A stretch of DNA of 35,582 nucleotides from positions 1 to 35,582 of the forward strand of contig JAHDDU010000032.1 of NCBI GenBank assembly GCA_020629175.1. The letters are read 5' to 3'. Position 1 is the first letter of the stretch; the number at the start of each line of letters is the position of its first letter. Shown in pieces: positions 25,573 through 33,599 of this stretch. A program made the position numbers and the translations under genes. The notes under the pieces were generated by a model. The model worked only from the letters and a program-made list of their open reading frames with translations. It did no database searches and was not told the DNA's origin. This DNA comes from Flavimaricola sp. GTDB taxonomy: Bacteria > Pseudomonadota > Alphaproteobacteria > Rhodobacterales > Rhodobacteraceae.

Positions 25573-27054
25573 TTATTCAGCCGCGGTCGCCATTTTGAAC
25601 CCTTTTTCCACCATATCGGCAGGGGTCACCGGATACTGCCCGGAAAAACAGGCATCGCAATATTGCGGCTGTACGGCATCGCGCCCCTTGGCCTCTCCCA
25701 CAGCGCGATATAGCCCATCAAGCGAGATGAACTTCAGGCTATCCACGCCCAAATGCGCGCACATCTCATCCTCGGACATTCGCGCGGCCAACAGCTTCTC
25801 CCTGTTCGGCGTGTCGACACCGTAAAAACAGGGCCAGGCGGTGGGGGGGGAGGCGATGCGGAAATGCACCTCGGCCGCCCCGGCATCAAGGATCATCTCG
25901 CGCAGCTTCACGGTCGTTGTGCCACGCACCACAGAATCGTCCACCAGCACAACCCGCTTGCCCCGGATCAGCGCCCGATTGACGTTGAGCTTCAGGCGCA
26001 CACCCATGTTGCGGATCTGTTCGGTCGGCTCAATAAAGGTCCGCCCCATGTAGTTGTTGCGGATGATCCCCATCGCATAAGGAATGCCCGATTGCAGGCT
26101 GTAGCCGATGGCCGCAGGGGTCCCGGAATCCGGAACCGGGCAGACAAGGTCCGCCTCCACCGGCGCTTCCTTGGCGAGCTCACGCCCGATGTTTTCGCGC
26201 GTTTCATAGACCGACCGCCCGCCCAGCGACGAATCCGGGCGCGAGAAATAGACATGCTCAAAAATGCAGAACCGCGGCTTTTGCGGCCGGAACGGAAAAT
26301 GGCTGGACACGCCATGCGCATTGATCACCACCATTTCGCCAGGTTCAATCTCGCGGATAAACTCCGCCCCGATGATGTCAAACGCGCAGGTTTCAGAGGC
26401 CAGAGCATAGCCTTCGCCAATCTTGCCTAGTACCAAGGGCCGCACGCCCAAAGGATCGCGGCAGCCGATCAGCTTGGTCCGCGTCATCGCCACAATAGAA
26501 AAGGCGCCCTCAACTTTGCGGAGCGCCTCTTCCATACGATCAGGGATGTTCCGGCCCATTGAACGGGCCATCAGATGAATGATGCATTCACTGTCGGACG
26601 AACTCTGAAAGATCGAGCCGCGCTCAATCAACTCGCGTCGCAGGGCCACTGCGTTGGTGATGTTGCCGTTATGCGCAATTGCTGCTCCGCCCATGGCAAA
26701 CTCGCCAAAGAACGGCTGCACATCGCGCAGCGCCGTCTGCCCCTTGTTGCCCGAGGTGGAATAGCGCACATGCCCAATGCCAATCGGGCCGGGCAGCGAG
26801 GCAATCATCTCTTCCGAGGTAAAGTTATCGCGCACCAGCCCCATGCGACGTTGCTGACAAAAACCCGTCTCAGGATCATGTGTGACGATCCCGCCCGCCT
26901 CTTGCCCCCTGTGCTGCAGCGCGTGCAAGCCAAGGGCGGCAAAGCTGGCCGCAGAGGTTACGCCAATGACGCCAAAGACACCGCATTCCTCCCGCAGTTT
27001 GTCATCATCAAAAGGATGGGTGGGGGGCAAGTGGGCGGCTAGGTCGTCTGGCAC
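25573..27054 (-). CDS. purF: Amidophosphoribosyltransferase
   Basis: First committed enzyme of purine synthesis: glutamine plus PRPP gives 5-phosphoribosylamine. The 493-residue protein has a 23-residue leader before the nucleophile Cys24 ('REECGVFGVIG'), which is processed to expose Cys. The glutaminase domain follows (about 24-250, with 'RYSTSG' and 'AHNGNITN'). The phosphoribosyltransferase domain has the PRPP loop 'VVLVDDSVVRGTT' (368-380). The start is GTG at 27054, with GGAG 6 bases upstream. No in-frame ATG is available. It follows cvpA across 204 bases holding a GC-rich hairpin, the classical cvpA-purF neighbourhood. Confidence 0.96.
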   Translation of the reverse strand: MPDDLAAHLPPTHPFDDDKLREECGVFGVIGVTSAASFAALGLHALQHRGQEAGGIVTHDPETGFCQQRRMGLVRDNFTSEEMIASLPGPIGIGHVRYSTSGNKGQTALRDVQPFFGEFAMGGAAIAHNGNITNAVALRRELIERGSIFQSSSDSECIIHLMARSMGRNIPDRMEEALRKVEGAFSIVAMTRTKLIGCRDPLGVRPLVLGKIGEGYALASETCAFDIIGAEFIREIEPGEMVVINAHGVSSHFPFRPQKPRFCIFEHVYFSRPDSSLGGRSVYETRENIGRELAKEAPVEADLVCPVPDSGTPAAIGYSLQSGIPYAMGIIRNNYMGRTFIEPTEQIRNMGVRLKLNVNRALIRGKRVVLVDDSVVRGTTTVKLREMILDAGAAEVHFRIASPPTAWPCFYGVDTPNREKLLAARMSEDEMCAHLGVDSLKFISLDGLYRAVGEAKGRDAVQPQYCDACFSGQYPVTPADMVEKGFKMATAAE

Positions 27055-27258
27055 GGGGCAGCTCCGAATCCGATGTCACGAACGCCTTCACTCTTAGACG
27101 CTTGCGTCCGCGGTGTCATCAAACCTTCACAGATTATTGCGCGCGGATTCTGTCTTCTTCTGGCTAAAAATATCCCCTGGGGGGTCTGGGGGCGTGGAAC
27201 GCCCCCAGTTGGTCGGCGGCGTCAGCCGTCGATCCAAATGCGTGTTCGAACGTCGGCC
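27055..27258. other. cvpA-purF intergenic region
   Basis: The longest gene-free stretch of the window (204 bases). It contains the GC-rich hairpin at 27186-27208 listed separately, a CCCCTGGGG palindrome beside it, a run of five A on the plus strand (T on the coding strand) just beyond, and then purF's GGAG and GTG start. No small ORF or RNA gene was recognised. A purF leader or attenuator is possible. Confidence 0.45.
27186..27208 (-). terminator. GC-rich hairpin after cvpA
   Basis: A perfect 9-bp stem (CTGGGGGCG pairing with CGCCCCCAG) with a 5-base loop (TGGAA on the plus strand), 50 bases beyond the cvpA stop. On the minus strand a second short CCCC/GGGG palindrome and a TTTTT run follow after about 18 bases, so the arrangement resembles a two-stem terminator. 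The T-run is too far away for a textbook intrinsic terminator. Partial readthrough into purF is likely. Confidence 0.5.
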
Positions 27259-27822
27259 TTATTCAGCCGGTGCGCCGCAATCGCCGACGAGCTGGCTGTA
27301 CTGTGTCGTCAACCACGAGGTTGCGGCCCCCAGATCCTCATCGCCAACATTGTCGCTAAAGCTCGAGAAGATCTCGGCAGACCGGCTGTCTTTGATCATT
27401 GGAATGTCCTGCGCAGACAGCACCTGATCATACACCACAAAGGCCACAGCGACGAGCAGCACGCCACGCGCGACGCCAAAGAGGAACCCAAGTCCCTGAT
27501 CAATCACCCCCAGCGCGGACCGCTGCACGAGGGACGAAAAGAGCGGTGTGAAGATCGAGAAGACGACCAGCGCCACGGCGAAGACGAGGGCAAAGGCCCC
27601 AATAATGCCCAGTTCACAGCTCGACCCGATAATCCCGCCAATCACCGGGATTTGCTTGACCAGCGGCTCCACTTGATCGGCGAACAAAAACGCAAGGATT
27701 GCAGCGCCGATCCAGCCAAGGATGGCAAGGCTTTCCCGCACAAATCCACGCGAATAGGCCAGAAGGGCCGAGATGATAACAACCAGCGCAACAACGCCGT
27801 CAACAATGGTGAGGTCTTCCAT
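27259..27822 (-). CDS. cvpA: CvpA family membrane protein
   Basis: Inner-membrane protein of the CvpA (colicin V production) family, 187 residues. Four hydrophobic segments are visible (about 6-22, 33-48, 66-91 and 104-128). Family residues include 'YSRGFVRESLAILGWIGA' near the start and 'FLFGVARGVLLV' in the last helix. The acidic C-terminal tail is soluble. The family is commonly linked to purF and to envelope stress tolerance. The molecular function is not settled. It starts 17 bases after radA ends and lies upstream of purF. Confidence 0.9.
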   Translation of the reverse strand: MEDLTIVDGVVALVVIISALLAYSRGFVRESLAILGWIGAAILAFLFADQVEPLVKQIPVIGGIIGSSCELGIIGAFALVFAVALVVFSIFTPLFSSLVQRSALGVIDQGLGFLFGVARGVLLVAVAFVVYDQVLSAQDIPMIKDSRSAEIFSSFSDNVGDEDLGAATSWLTTQYSQLVGDCGAPAE

Positions 27823-27839
27823 GAGCCCGTCTCTATTTC

Positions 27840-29213
27840 CTAAGTGCCTGGGTCTAACCCGAACACGTCGCTTACAAATGTGGCCAAATCACGGATTTCA
27901 CGTAACGCGAGGCCGGTGTCAGCAGCTCTTTTTGCCAAAGGTGGCATGATGGCTTCGCTGAAACCAAGTTTTTGGGCTTCTTTCAACCGATTTTCCATTT
28001 GTGCAACAGGACGAAGGGCACCTGAGAGGCTGATCTCGCCCAAAATGACACAGGTTTCGGGCAAAGTCGCATCCTCGCGGGCGGAAACAAGCGCCGCTGC
28101 CACGGCCAGATCAGCGGCAGGCTCCGAGATGCGCATGCCGCCTGCGACGTTCAGGTAGACGTCAAGACCGGTGAAAGAGATGCCGCACCGGCTGTCGAGA
28201 ACTGCGAGGATCATATTGAGCCTCGCCGCGTCCCATCCAACGACCGAACGGCGCGCCGTTCCGGGGGCAGCTGGGGCGACGAGTGCCTGTATCTCGCACA
28301 ACAGCGGTCGCGTGCCTTCAATGCCTGCAAAGACCACCGAGCCGGGCGAGGGGGTGCCGCGTTGTGACAGAAACAGGGCCGATGGGTTCTTGACCTCGGC
28401 CAGCCCTTTGCCGGTCATTTCAAAGACGCCGATTTCATCAGCCGGACCAAAGCGGTTCTTCACCGCCCGCAAAATGCGGAATTGATGGCCGCGCTCGCCC
28501 TCAAAATAGAGGACGCAATCCACCATATGCTCAACAACGCGGGGGCCAGCGATGGCGCCTTCTTTGGTCACGTGACCCACAAGGATCACAGCAATACCGC
28601 GGGTTTTGGCAAAGGTCGTCAATTCATGCGCCGCCGTGCGAACCTGAGACACAGAGCCCGGCGCGCTGTCGACCGTGTCGGACCACATTGTTTGCACCGA
28701 ATCGATGATCACCAGATCCGGCTTTTGCGCATCCAGCGTCGTCAGGATATCGCGCAGGTTGGTTTCCGAGACCAGCTTGACCGGGCTTTGCTCAAGCCCC
28801 AGACGCCGCGCGCGCATTTGCACCTGAGAGGTGCTTTCCTCGCCCGTGACATAGATGACGTTGAGGCCATTGCGGGCAAACCGGGCTGCGGCCTGCAACA
28901 GCAAGGTCGATTTGCCGATGCCCGGATCGCCGCCCACCAAAATGGCCGAGGCGGCAACCAGCCCGCCGCCGAGGACCCGGTCCAACTCTTCGACGCCGGC
29001 CTGCGTGCGCGGCGGGGCCGCCTCTTGCGTTGCGAGGTCGGTGAGTGTGAGTTCCCTGCCGCGCTTGGAGCCGAGTGACTTGGATTTTGGACCGGAGGAG
29101 AGCGGTTTGTCCTCGGCGATGGTGTTCCAAGCACCGCAACTGTCACAGCGTCCGGACCATTTGGAGGTTGTCGCGCCGCAATCAGAGCAGGAGAAAGTAA
29201 GATCTTTGGCCAT
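27840..29213 (-). CDS. radA: DNA repair protein RadA (Sms)
   Basis: RecA-like ATPase that promotes branch migration in recombinational repair. The 457-residue protein has a four-Cys zinc finger at the N-terminus (Cys9/12 and Cys23/26, 'CSDCG...CDSCGAW'), Walker A 'GGDPGIGKST' (94-103) and 'KNRFGPADE', the diagnostic RadA motif. A C-terminal Lon-like domain contains 'GGMRISEPAADLAVAAAL'. The ATG at 29213 is chosen because AAAAGGGGACC lies directly before it and the zinc finger follows. An in-frame upstream start at 29276 would add an unrelated 21-residue stretch. Confidence 0.95.
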   Translation of the reverse strand: MAKDLTFSCSDCGATTSKWSGRCDSCGAWNTIAEDKPLSSGPKSKSLGSKRGRELTLTDLATQEAAPPRTQAGVEELDRVLGGGLVAASAILVGGDPGIGKSTLLLQAAARFARNGLNVIYVTGEESTSQVQMRARRLGLEQSPVKLVSETNLRDILTTLDAQKPDLVIIDSVQTMWSDTVDSAPGSVSQVRTAAHELTTFAKTRGIAVILVGHVTKEGAIAGPRVVEHMVDCVLYFEGERGHQFRILRAVKNRFGPADEIGVFEMTGKGLAEVKNPSALFLSQRGTPSPGSVVFAGIEGTRPLLCEIQALVAPAAPGTARRSVVGWDAARLNMILAVLDSRCGISFTGLDVYLNVAGGMRISEPAADLAVAAALVSAREDATLPETCVILGEISLSGALRPVAQMENRLKEAQKLGFSEAIMPPLAKRAADTGLALREIRDLATFVSDVFGLDPGT

Positions 29214-29342
29214 GGTCCCCTTTTGTTCTATTTTTGGAGCGCTGTCCATGGCCTGCGGGACGCCGCTCGCGGCCAAGGCCGCATCGCCCCGCCCGCCGTC
29301 CCGGAATTTGAGTTTATTTGGTCAGATGAAGGGGTGGGTTTG

Positions 29343-29804
29343 TCAGAGCCGATAGACGTGGCGCAGGGTTTGGCCAGTGCGCGCGTATGGCTCGAATCCA
29401 ATCGCGGCATAGTAGGCGAGAGCGGCTGCGTTTTTTGCGCCGATGGCGGCCTCAATCTTTGCGAGGCCGGAGTGACGGGCGGCCGATAGGGTTGATTTGA
29501 ACAAGGCGCGGCCAATGCCCTGGCGATGTGCGTCTGGGTGAATATGTGTGCCGATAATGCCCCATCCCGCTGGTGCTCCGTATGTGTTGTCTGGCCCGGC
29601 TTGCAGCAGGATTTGCAGCCCTGTCGGCACTCCATCAACGCAGGCGAGTGTTGACGCGCACAAATCGCGGCTTCGGATATAGGTGGTGCGCACGAAATCT
29701 TCTGAGGTGGGTAGGCTGCGCTGGCCCCGTTCGGCAAGTGTCTCGAGGATGCGCGATATCGCAGCCGCGTCGGTCATGCGCGACTGTCGCAAGGTGAGTG
29801 TCAC
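29343..29804 (-). CDS. GNAT family N-acetyltransferase
   Basis: A 153-residue single-domain acetyl-CoA-dependent acyltransferase. The acetyl-CoA-binding loop is 'RQGIGRALF' (about 94-102) in the segment 'HIHPDAHRQGIGRAL'. The late 'NAAALAYYAAIGFEPYART' is the typical GNAT motif B with Tyr. The N-terminus 'LTLRQSRMTDAAAISRIL' is also typical. The acceptor is unknown. The start is GTG, overlapping the previous gene's TGA by 4 bases (GTGA), so it is coupled to the pqiA-like gene. A 129-base gap with no clear signal separates it from radA. Confidence 0.88.
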   Translation of the reverse strand: MTLTLRQSRMTDAAAISRILETLAERGQRSLPTSEDFVRTTYIRSRDLCASTLACVDGVPTGLQILLQAGPDNTYGAPAGWGIIGTHIHPDAHRQGIGRALFKSTLSAARHSGLAKIEAAIGAKNAAALAYYAAIGFEPYARTGQTLRHVYRL

Positions 29805-30307
29805 TCTTTCGGTTCCGGCGCATACGCGCGACCGGTGTTGGTGCGCACCCGAGGGTCAGGATCGGGGGCCATTGCGCGGGGGGTGAGGGTTGAGATCACG
29901 ATGCTGCAGAGGATGCAGGCGGTGAAGAGCCACAGGCCCCATGCGGTCTGCACTGTACCATAGCCAATGCCTTTGGCGAGGACCACATAAAGCGCGATCA
30001 GGAACACGTCGGCCATCGCCAGCTTGCCCAGCCAAGACAAGGTGGGCAGCAGGCGGGGGCTAAGCAGGTGGAAATGCAAAAGCGCGAGGCCGATGGTTTT
30101 GATCATCGGCGCAAAGAGTGCGAAGGCCGTAACGAGGAGGGCGAGGCCCGGGTCTTCTGGCCAGAGACTTTGCAGGCCGGTCACCACGCTGATTTTGTCC
30201 AGCCCAAACCACGTGCTGAGCCCTGCTTCCATAAGGGGGGCGAACCATGAGATCGGGAAGGCGATCAACAGCGCGATGTTGGCGATGCGGAGGAGGGTGA
30301 GCATCAT
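29801..30307 (-). CDS. PqiA-like membrane protein (paraquat-inducible protein A family)
   Basis: A 168-residue inner-membrane protein with about four hydrophobic segments (near 3-24, 51-75, 92-115 and 121-142). It resembles one PqiA domain, including 'ISVVTGLQSLWPED', 'FALFAPMIKTIGLALLHFHLL' and 'KLAMADVFLIALYVVLAKG'. E. coli PqiA has two such units, so this is a single-domain version. PqiA family proteins work with MCE proteins in inter-membrane lipid traffic, and the neighbouring mlaEF genes agree with that. No MCE gene (mlaD or pqiB) is visible. The first ATG has AAGGA 5 bases before it and overlaps the upstream gene's stop by 4 bases. Confidence 0.8.
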   Translation of the reverse strand: MMLTLLRIANIALLIAFPISWFAPLMEAGLSTWFGLDKISVVTGLQSLWPEDPGLALLVTAFALFAPMIKTIGLALLHFHLLSPRLLPTLSWLGKLAMADVFLIALYVVLAKGIGYGTVQTAWGLWLFTACILCSIVISTLTPRAMAPDPDPRVRTNTGRAYAPEPKE

Positions 30308-30897
30308 GGAGTTCCTTCGTCGCTGCAGGAAATTGAGGGCGCGATGGCGCGGTCCAGGAAGCGCTCGGCCAGGTCACGGGCGGCAGAGGCAGTCTCGCGC
30401 AATCCTTCGGGGACGCGCTCCTCGTACTCTGCGCAGGCGCGGTCGCGCAGAGTTTGCTGGTGTTGGGTCGTTGTGCTGGCGGAGCTGATGGCCGCAATGA
30501 TGCCAAACAGCAGGAATATCCCAAAGGCGATGAGGGGGGCGATGGACGCCTCTTCCACTGCGGACGTGAACGATCCGGGATCTCTGTTCGGATGATCTGC
30601 GGTCTGAGCGGATCCTGCGAGGATCGCGCCGACAAAGAAGAGCGCGCACATGCCCAAAAAGACCGGCATGGTGTAGAGCCCGTAGAACCCCGGGGTGGCC
30701 AATGCCTCAACGAAAAAGCGCAAAATGCCGAACAGGAAGTACCCGCAGGCCAGCAGCATGAGGCTGTAGCCAAGCCGCGCCCGGCCCTTTGTGCGGCTTG
30801 CCATGACGCCAGATCCAAAGAACGCCCCAACAAGGCTGATGCAGATGTGGACAAAGCCGCCGATCACGGCGGCAAAAAGGGCTGCAATTTCTTCCAA
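30304..30897 (-). CDS. Four-helix membrane protein between mlaF and pqiA-like gene, unrecognised
   Basis: A 197-residue predicted membrane protein. I assign TTG at 30897 as start because GAGAGG lies 6 bases before it. A further TTG at 30954 would extend it 19 residues into the end of mlaF and is less likely. Predicted helices are near 4-28, 41-63, 73-95 and 118-138. The last ~58 residues are hydrophilic and helical ('DRACAEYEERVPEGLRETAS'), with two Cys. No family is recognised. It starts 28 bases after mlaF and overlaps the pqiA-like gene by 4 bases, so it belongs to the same transcript and might be an accessory subunit of that lipid-transport cluster. Confidence 0.65.
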   Translation of the reverse strand: MEEIAALFAAVIGGFVHICISLVGAFFGSGVMASRTKGRARLGYSLMLLACGYFLFGILRFFVEALATPGFYGLYTMPVFLGMCALFFVGAILAGSAQTADHPNRDPGSFTSAVEEASIAPLIAFGIFLLFGIIAAISSASTTTQHQQTLRDRACAEYEERVPEGLRETASAARDLAERFLDRAIAPSISCSDEGTP

Positions 30898-30925
30898 AAG
30901 AAACCTCTCAGTTGGTTGCCTTGTA

Positions 30926-31666
30926 TCAGCGCATATCGGTGCCGATGGCGTCAACGGGGCCCATCATAAAGTGCTTGAGTTGCGGACTTTGTGCCGCGTC
31001 CATATCCGCAACTGCACCATGCCACGCAATCTGGCCTTCGTGTAAGAGCGCCACGCGATCAGCAGTCGTCCGGACGGTGGACATATCATGCGTGATGGTG
31101 ATCGTCGTGGCCCCGGCCTCGGCAACGATATCGCGGATCAGCGCGTTGATCGTACGGGCACGGATGGGATCAAGGCCGGTTGTCGGCTCGTCAAAGAAGA
31201 TGACGGAAGGGTCGGTGGCTATAGCGCGGGCGAGGCCTGCGCGTTTTTGCATGCCGCCTGAAAGCTCGCCGGGGTATCTGTCTGCGGTCTCTGGGCCGAG
31301 GCCCACGCGCGCCAGTTTGCGCAAGGCGATATCGCGCGCTTTGGGCTGCGGCATCCCGGAGTGCAGCAGACGAAAAGCCACGTTCTGCCATAGGGGCAAG
31401 CTGTCAAAGAGAGCAGCGCTTTGGAACAACATGCCGAAATCGTTCAGAAACGTGGGGCGCGTTTTGGCCGTCAGCGGCACACCGTCCACCGCGATGCTTC
31501 CGCTGTCTGGCGTCTCAAGGCCCAAGATGCATTTGAGCAGGACCGATTTGCCCGAACCCGATCCACCGATTATCGCGAGGTTCTCGCCCCGCTGTGCGGT
31601 CAGTGTTGCGCCCTGCAGGACCGGGGTACTGCCAAAGGATTTATGGATGTCAGTCAGAGTGATCAT
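30926..31666 (-). CDS. mlaF: Mla-type phospholipid ABC transporter ATP-binding protein
   Basis: Cytoplasmic ATPase of the MlaFEDB-type transporter that keeps the outer membrane asymmetric. The 246-residue protein has Walker A 'GGSGSGKSV' (34-42), the Q-loop 'FGMLFQSAALFDSL' (typical of MlaF), the signature 'LSGGMQKRAGLARA' (135-148) and Walker B 'VIFFDEPTTGLDP'. Downstream 'THDM' is the switch His. ATG at 31666 overlaps the mlaE stop by 4 bases. A longer reading from 31795 lies inside mlaE and is rejected. No mlaD is next to it. Confidence 0.93.
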   Translation of the reverse strand: MITLTDIHKSFGSTPVLQGATLTAQRGENLAIIGGSGSGKSVLLKCILGLETPDSGSIAVDGVPLTAKTRPTFLNDFGMLFQSAALFDSLPLWQNVAFRLLHSGMPQPKARDIALRKLARVGLGPETADRYPGELSGGMQKRAGLARAIATDPSVIFFDEPTTGLDPIRARTINALIRDIVAEAGATTITITHDMSTVRTTADRVALLHEGQIAWHGAVADMDAAQSPQLKHFMMGPVDAIGTDMR

Positions 31667-32439
31667 GCGGAGAAAAACGCCTCCGTCAGCACAAAGTTGG
31701 CGGCCAGGATCAGGACGGAGGCGGCCACGACGCTGGATTTGGTTGCGACGCCGACCCCCGCTGCCCCCCGGCTGGACGACAGGCCATAGTAGCACCCCAT
31801 GAGTGCAGCGATAAAGCCGAAGACAGCACCCTTGGTTAGGCTTGAAGCGATGTCGAGCGCGGTCAGGAAATCGACGGTGTTTTGCAGGTAGCTTGCGGTG
31901 TTGAACCCCAGCCTCAGCGTCGCGACCAATGTACCGCCGAGGATGCCGATGACATCGCCCACAGCGACGAGAAGCGGCACGACGAGGCTTGCTGCCACGA
32001 CCCGGGGGGTAGTGAGGTACTTCATCGGGTCGGTTGAGAGGGTGATTAGCGCGTCGATCTGCTCTGTCACTTTCATCGTGGCCAGCTCTGCCGCGATAGA
32101 AGACGTCACACGGGCCGCAACCATCAAGCCAACGAGCACGGGACCCAACTCGCGCACCATGCCGATGGCCACGATCTGCGGGACGACGGCCTCGGCCTCA
32201 AACCGGGCACCGCCTGCGTAGATTTGCAGCGCCAGTGCGCCACCAGTGAAGAGCGCGGTCAGGCCAACGACCGGCAGAGAGAAGAACCCGATTTGCAAAA
32301 GCGCGCTGCCAAATGCCCGCCAGTAGATCGGCGGGCGGGCGATGTGGCTGAGGGCGTCTCCGGCAAAGAGTGTCACGCGCCCGAGTGCGGCCAACATGCG
32401 GAGCGTCGCAGCCCCGAGTGCGGCCAGCAGCCGGATCAT
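31663..32439 (-). CDS. mlaE: MlaE-family lipid ABC transporter permease
   Basis: Inner-membrane permease of the Mla/Mce lipid transporter. The 258-residue protein has the MlaE features: '[15 protein letters not shown]', '[23 protein letters not shown]', '[18 protein letters not shown]' and the conserved '[16 protein letters not shown]' region, read in short parts. Five or six membrane segments are expected. Codons for its C-terminus overlap the mlaF start. Its GTG or ATG start overlaps the alr stop by 4 bases, so alr, mlaE and mlaF are translationally linked. Confidence 0.93.
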   Translation of the reverse strand: MIRLLAALGAATLRMLAALGRVTLFAGDALSHIARPPIYWRAFGSALLQIGFFSLPVVGLTALFTGGALALQIYAGGARFEAEAVVPQIVAIGMVRELGPVLVGLMVAARVTSSIAAELATMKVTEQIDALITLSTDPMKYLTTPRVVAASLVVPLLVAVGDVIGILGGTLVATLRLGFNTASYLQNTVDFLTALDIASSLTKGAVFGFIAALMGCYYGLSSSRGAAGVGVATKSSVVAASVLILAANFVLTEAFFSA

Positions 32440-33473
32440 CCGGTGACGGTGCGCCGGTGATAGCGCCGCCCCAGAGAGGTGAGGATTTCGTAACCGATGG
32501 TGCCGGCGGTATTGGCAAGGTCATCAACGGTTTGCTGTGGCCCGAGGATGGTAAGCGCGTCCGGTGTCTCGGGTAGATCGGTGATATCGACCGTGATCAA
32601 ATCCATCGACACCCGGCCCACCAGCGGGCAGGGGGTGTCGGCATGCCACAATGTCGCGTTGCCGGACATCGCGCGGATCAATCCGTCCGCGTAGCCTGCC
32701 GAAACTGTCGCAATGCGCGACGGGCGCGGTGCTTGCCAGGCGTTGGAATAGCCCACCACTTCGCCTTTGGCCAAGCTGCGGGTCTGCACGACGGGCAGAT
32801 CGACCTGCACGACTGGGCGCGCGTTTGCAAAGGGCAGGCCGCCGTATATGCCGATGCCGGGACGGCAAAGATCAAAGTGATACTCTGGCCCCAGCAGCGT
32901 ACCGCCAGTTGCGGCAAGGCTGCGCGGCGCGCCAAGGCCGTCAGTCATCTGGCGGAACACATCGAGCTGGTAGGCGTTCATTGGGTGGGCCGGATCATCG
33001 GCGCAGGCCAGATGGCTCATCAGAAGCGTGGGACGTTGCGACAGCGCAAATTCCGCCACCTTGGCCCAATCGCCCCATTCGAGGCCAAGGCGGTTCATGC
33101 CGGTGTCGAGCTGAATGCCAAACGGGTGGCGCGGGAGCGCTTCGAAATGGCGGGTGATCTGATCCAGTGAGTTGAGCATTGGCGTCAGCTGCAGATCGCT
33201 GATCATATCCGTGTCACCGCGCATATGGCCGGAAAAGACGTTGATCTCGGGCCCCGGACCCACGGCATTGCGCACGGCGGCACCTTCTTCGGCCACCGCC
33301 ACGAAAAAGCGTTTGCACCCGGCTGCCGCTAAGGCACGGCAAACGCGGGCGGACCCAAGGCCGTAGCCATCTGCCTTGACGACGGCTGCCGTCTCGACGT
33401 GGGTGTGCTGGTCCAAGGCGCGCCAATTGGCTGTCAGGGCCTCAAGATTGATGGAAAGTGTCGCAGTGCTCAT
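32436..33473 (-). CDS. alr: Alanine racemase
   Basis: PLP enzyme that converts L-alanine to D-alanine for peptidoglycan. The 345-residue protein has the PLP lysine Lys33 in '[10 protein letters not shown]' (31-40). The second catalytic residue Tyr261 lies in '[12 protein letters not shown]', and '[14 protein letters not shown]' belongs to the PLP phosphate and dimer region. The protein is slightly shorter than typical. ATG has AAAGG about 6 bases upstream. The gene is divergent from the BciB-like gene, with a 126-base shared upstream region, and heads the envelope operon alr-mlaE-mlaF-orf-pqiA-GNAT. Confidence 0.95.
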   Translation of the reverse strand: MSTATLSINLEALTANWRALDQHTHVETAAVVKADGYGLGSARVCRALAAAGCKRFFVAVAEEGAAVRNAVGPGPEINVFSGHMRGDTDMISDLQLTPMLNSLDQITRHFEALPRHPFGIQLDTGMNRLGLEWGDWAKVAEFALSQRPTLLMSHLACADDPAHPMNAYQLDVFRQMTDGLGAPRSLAATGGTLLGPEYHFDLCRPGIGIYGGLPFANARPVVQVDLPVVQTRSLAKGEVVGYSNAWQAPRPSRIATVSAGYADGLIRAMSGNATLWHADTPCPLVGRVSMDLITVDITDLPETPDALTILGPQQTVDDLANTAGTIGYEILTSLGRRYHRRTVTG

Positions 33474-33554
33474 GGCTGCCTTTTGACAGGCGGGCTTCGG
33501 TGGGGCAAGCGGTCAAGGCGGGATTGTTTGGGCGGAGTTTGCGCGGGCGCACAC

Positions 33555-33598
33555 TGTCAACCTTGATGTGCAATGCCATCTGTCCGTATAGTTGGACA
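33555..33598 (+). promoter_or_regulatory. Twin TGT-N12-ACA palindromes, candidate PpsR/CrtJ operator
   Basis: Two palindromic sites. The downstream one (33581-33598) is TGTCC-N8-GGACA, a perfect TGT-N12-ACA. The upstream one (33555-33572) is TGT-N12-GCA, one mismatch from consensus. They are separated by exactly 8 bases (33573-33580). PpsR/CrtJ repressors of bacteriochlorophyll genes bind pairs of TGT-N12-ACA sites, often about 8 bp apart, one over the -35 and one over the -10. Here they overlap the candidate -35 at 33563 and -10 at 33587. The regulator's identity is inferred and no ppsR gene is in the window. Confidence 0.55.
33563..33592 (+). promoter_or_regulatory. Candidate promoter of the BciB-like gene
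   Basis: TTGATG (33563-33568, 4 of 6 consensus) and TATAGT (33587-33592, 5 of 6) are 18 bases apart. Transcription would start near 33599-33600, at the gene's ATG, giving a leaderless or almost leaderless mRNA. This agrees with the lack of a ribosome binding site before 33600. The promoter is inside the palindrome pair. Confidence 0.5.
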
Positions 33599-33599
33599 C

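Noticed and set aside
29214-29342. GCGGCC-AA-GGCCGC palindrome between the GNAT gene and radA
   Set aside because: The stem is short with no T-run. It is likely a chance GC palindrome.
30898-30954. TTG start at 30954 for the four-helix membrane protein
   Set aside because: It would overlap mlaF by 29 bases and add a hydrophilic leader. TTG at 30897 has GAGAGG at the proper distance.
31667-31795. Long N-terminal extension of mlaF
   Set aside because: The additional 43 residues are read inside mlaE in another frame. MlaF homology begins at the ATG at 31666, which overlaps the mlaE stop.
33573-33599. Earlier in-frame ATG for the BciB-like protein
   Set aside because: It lies between the two palindromes and upstream of the -10 box, so a transcript from that promoter would not include it. 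It is also not preceded by a ribosome binding site. I keep it only as an alternative if another promoter is used.
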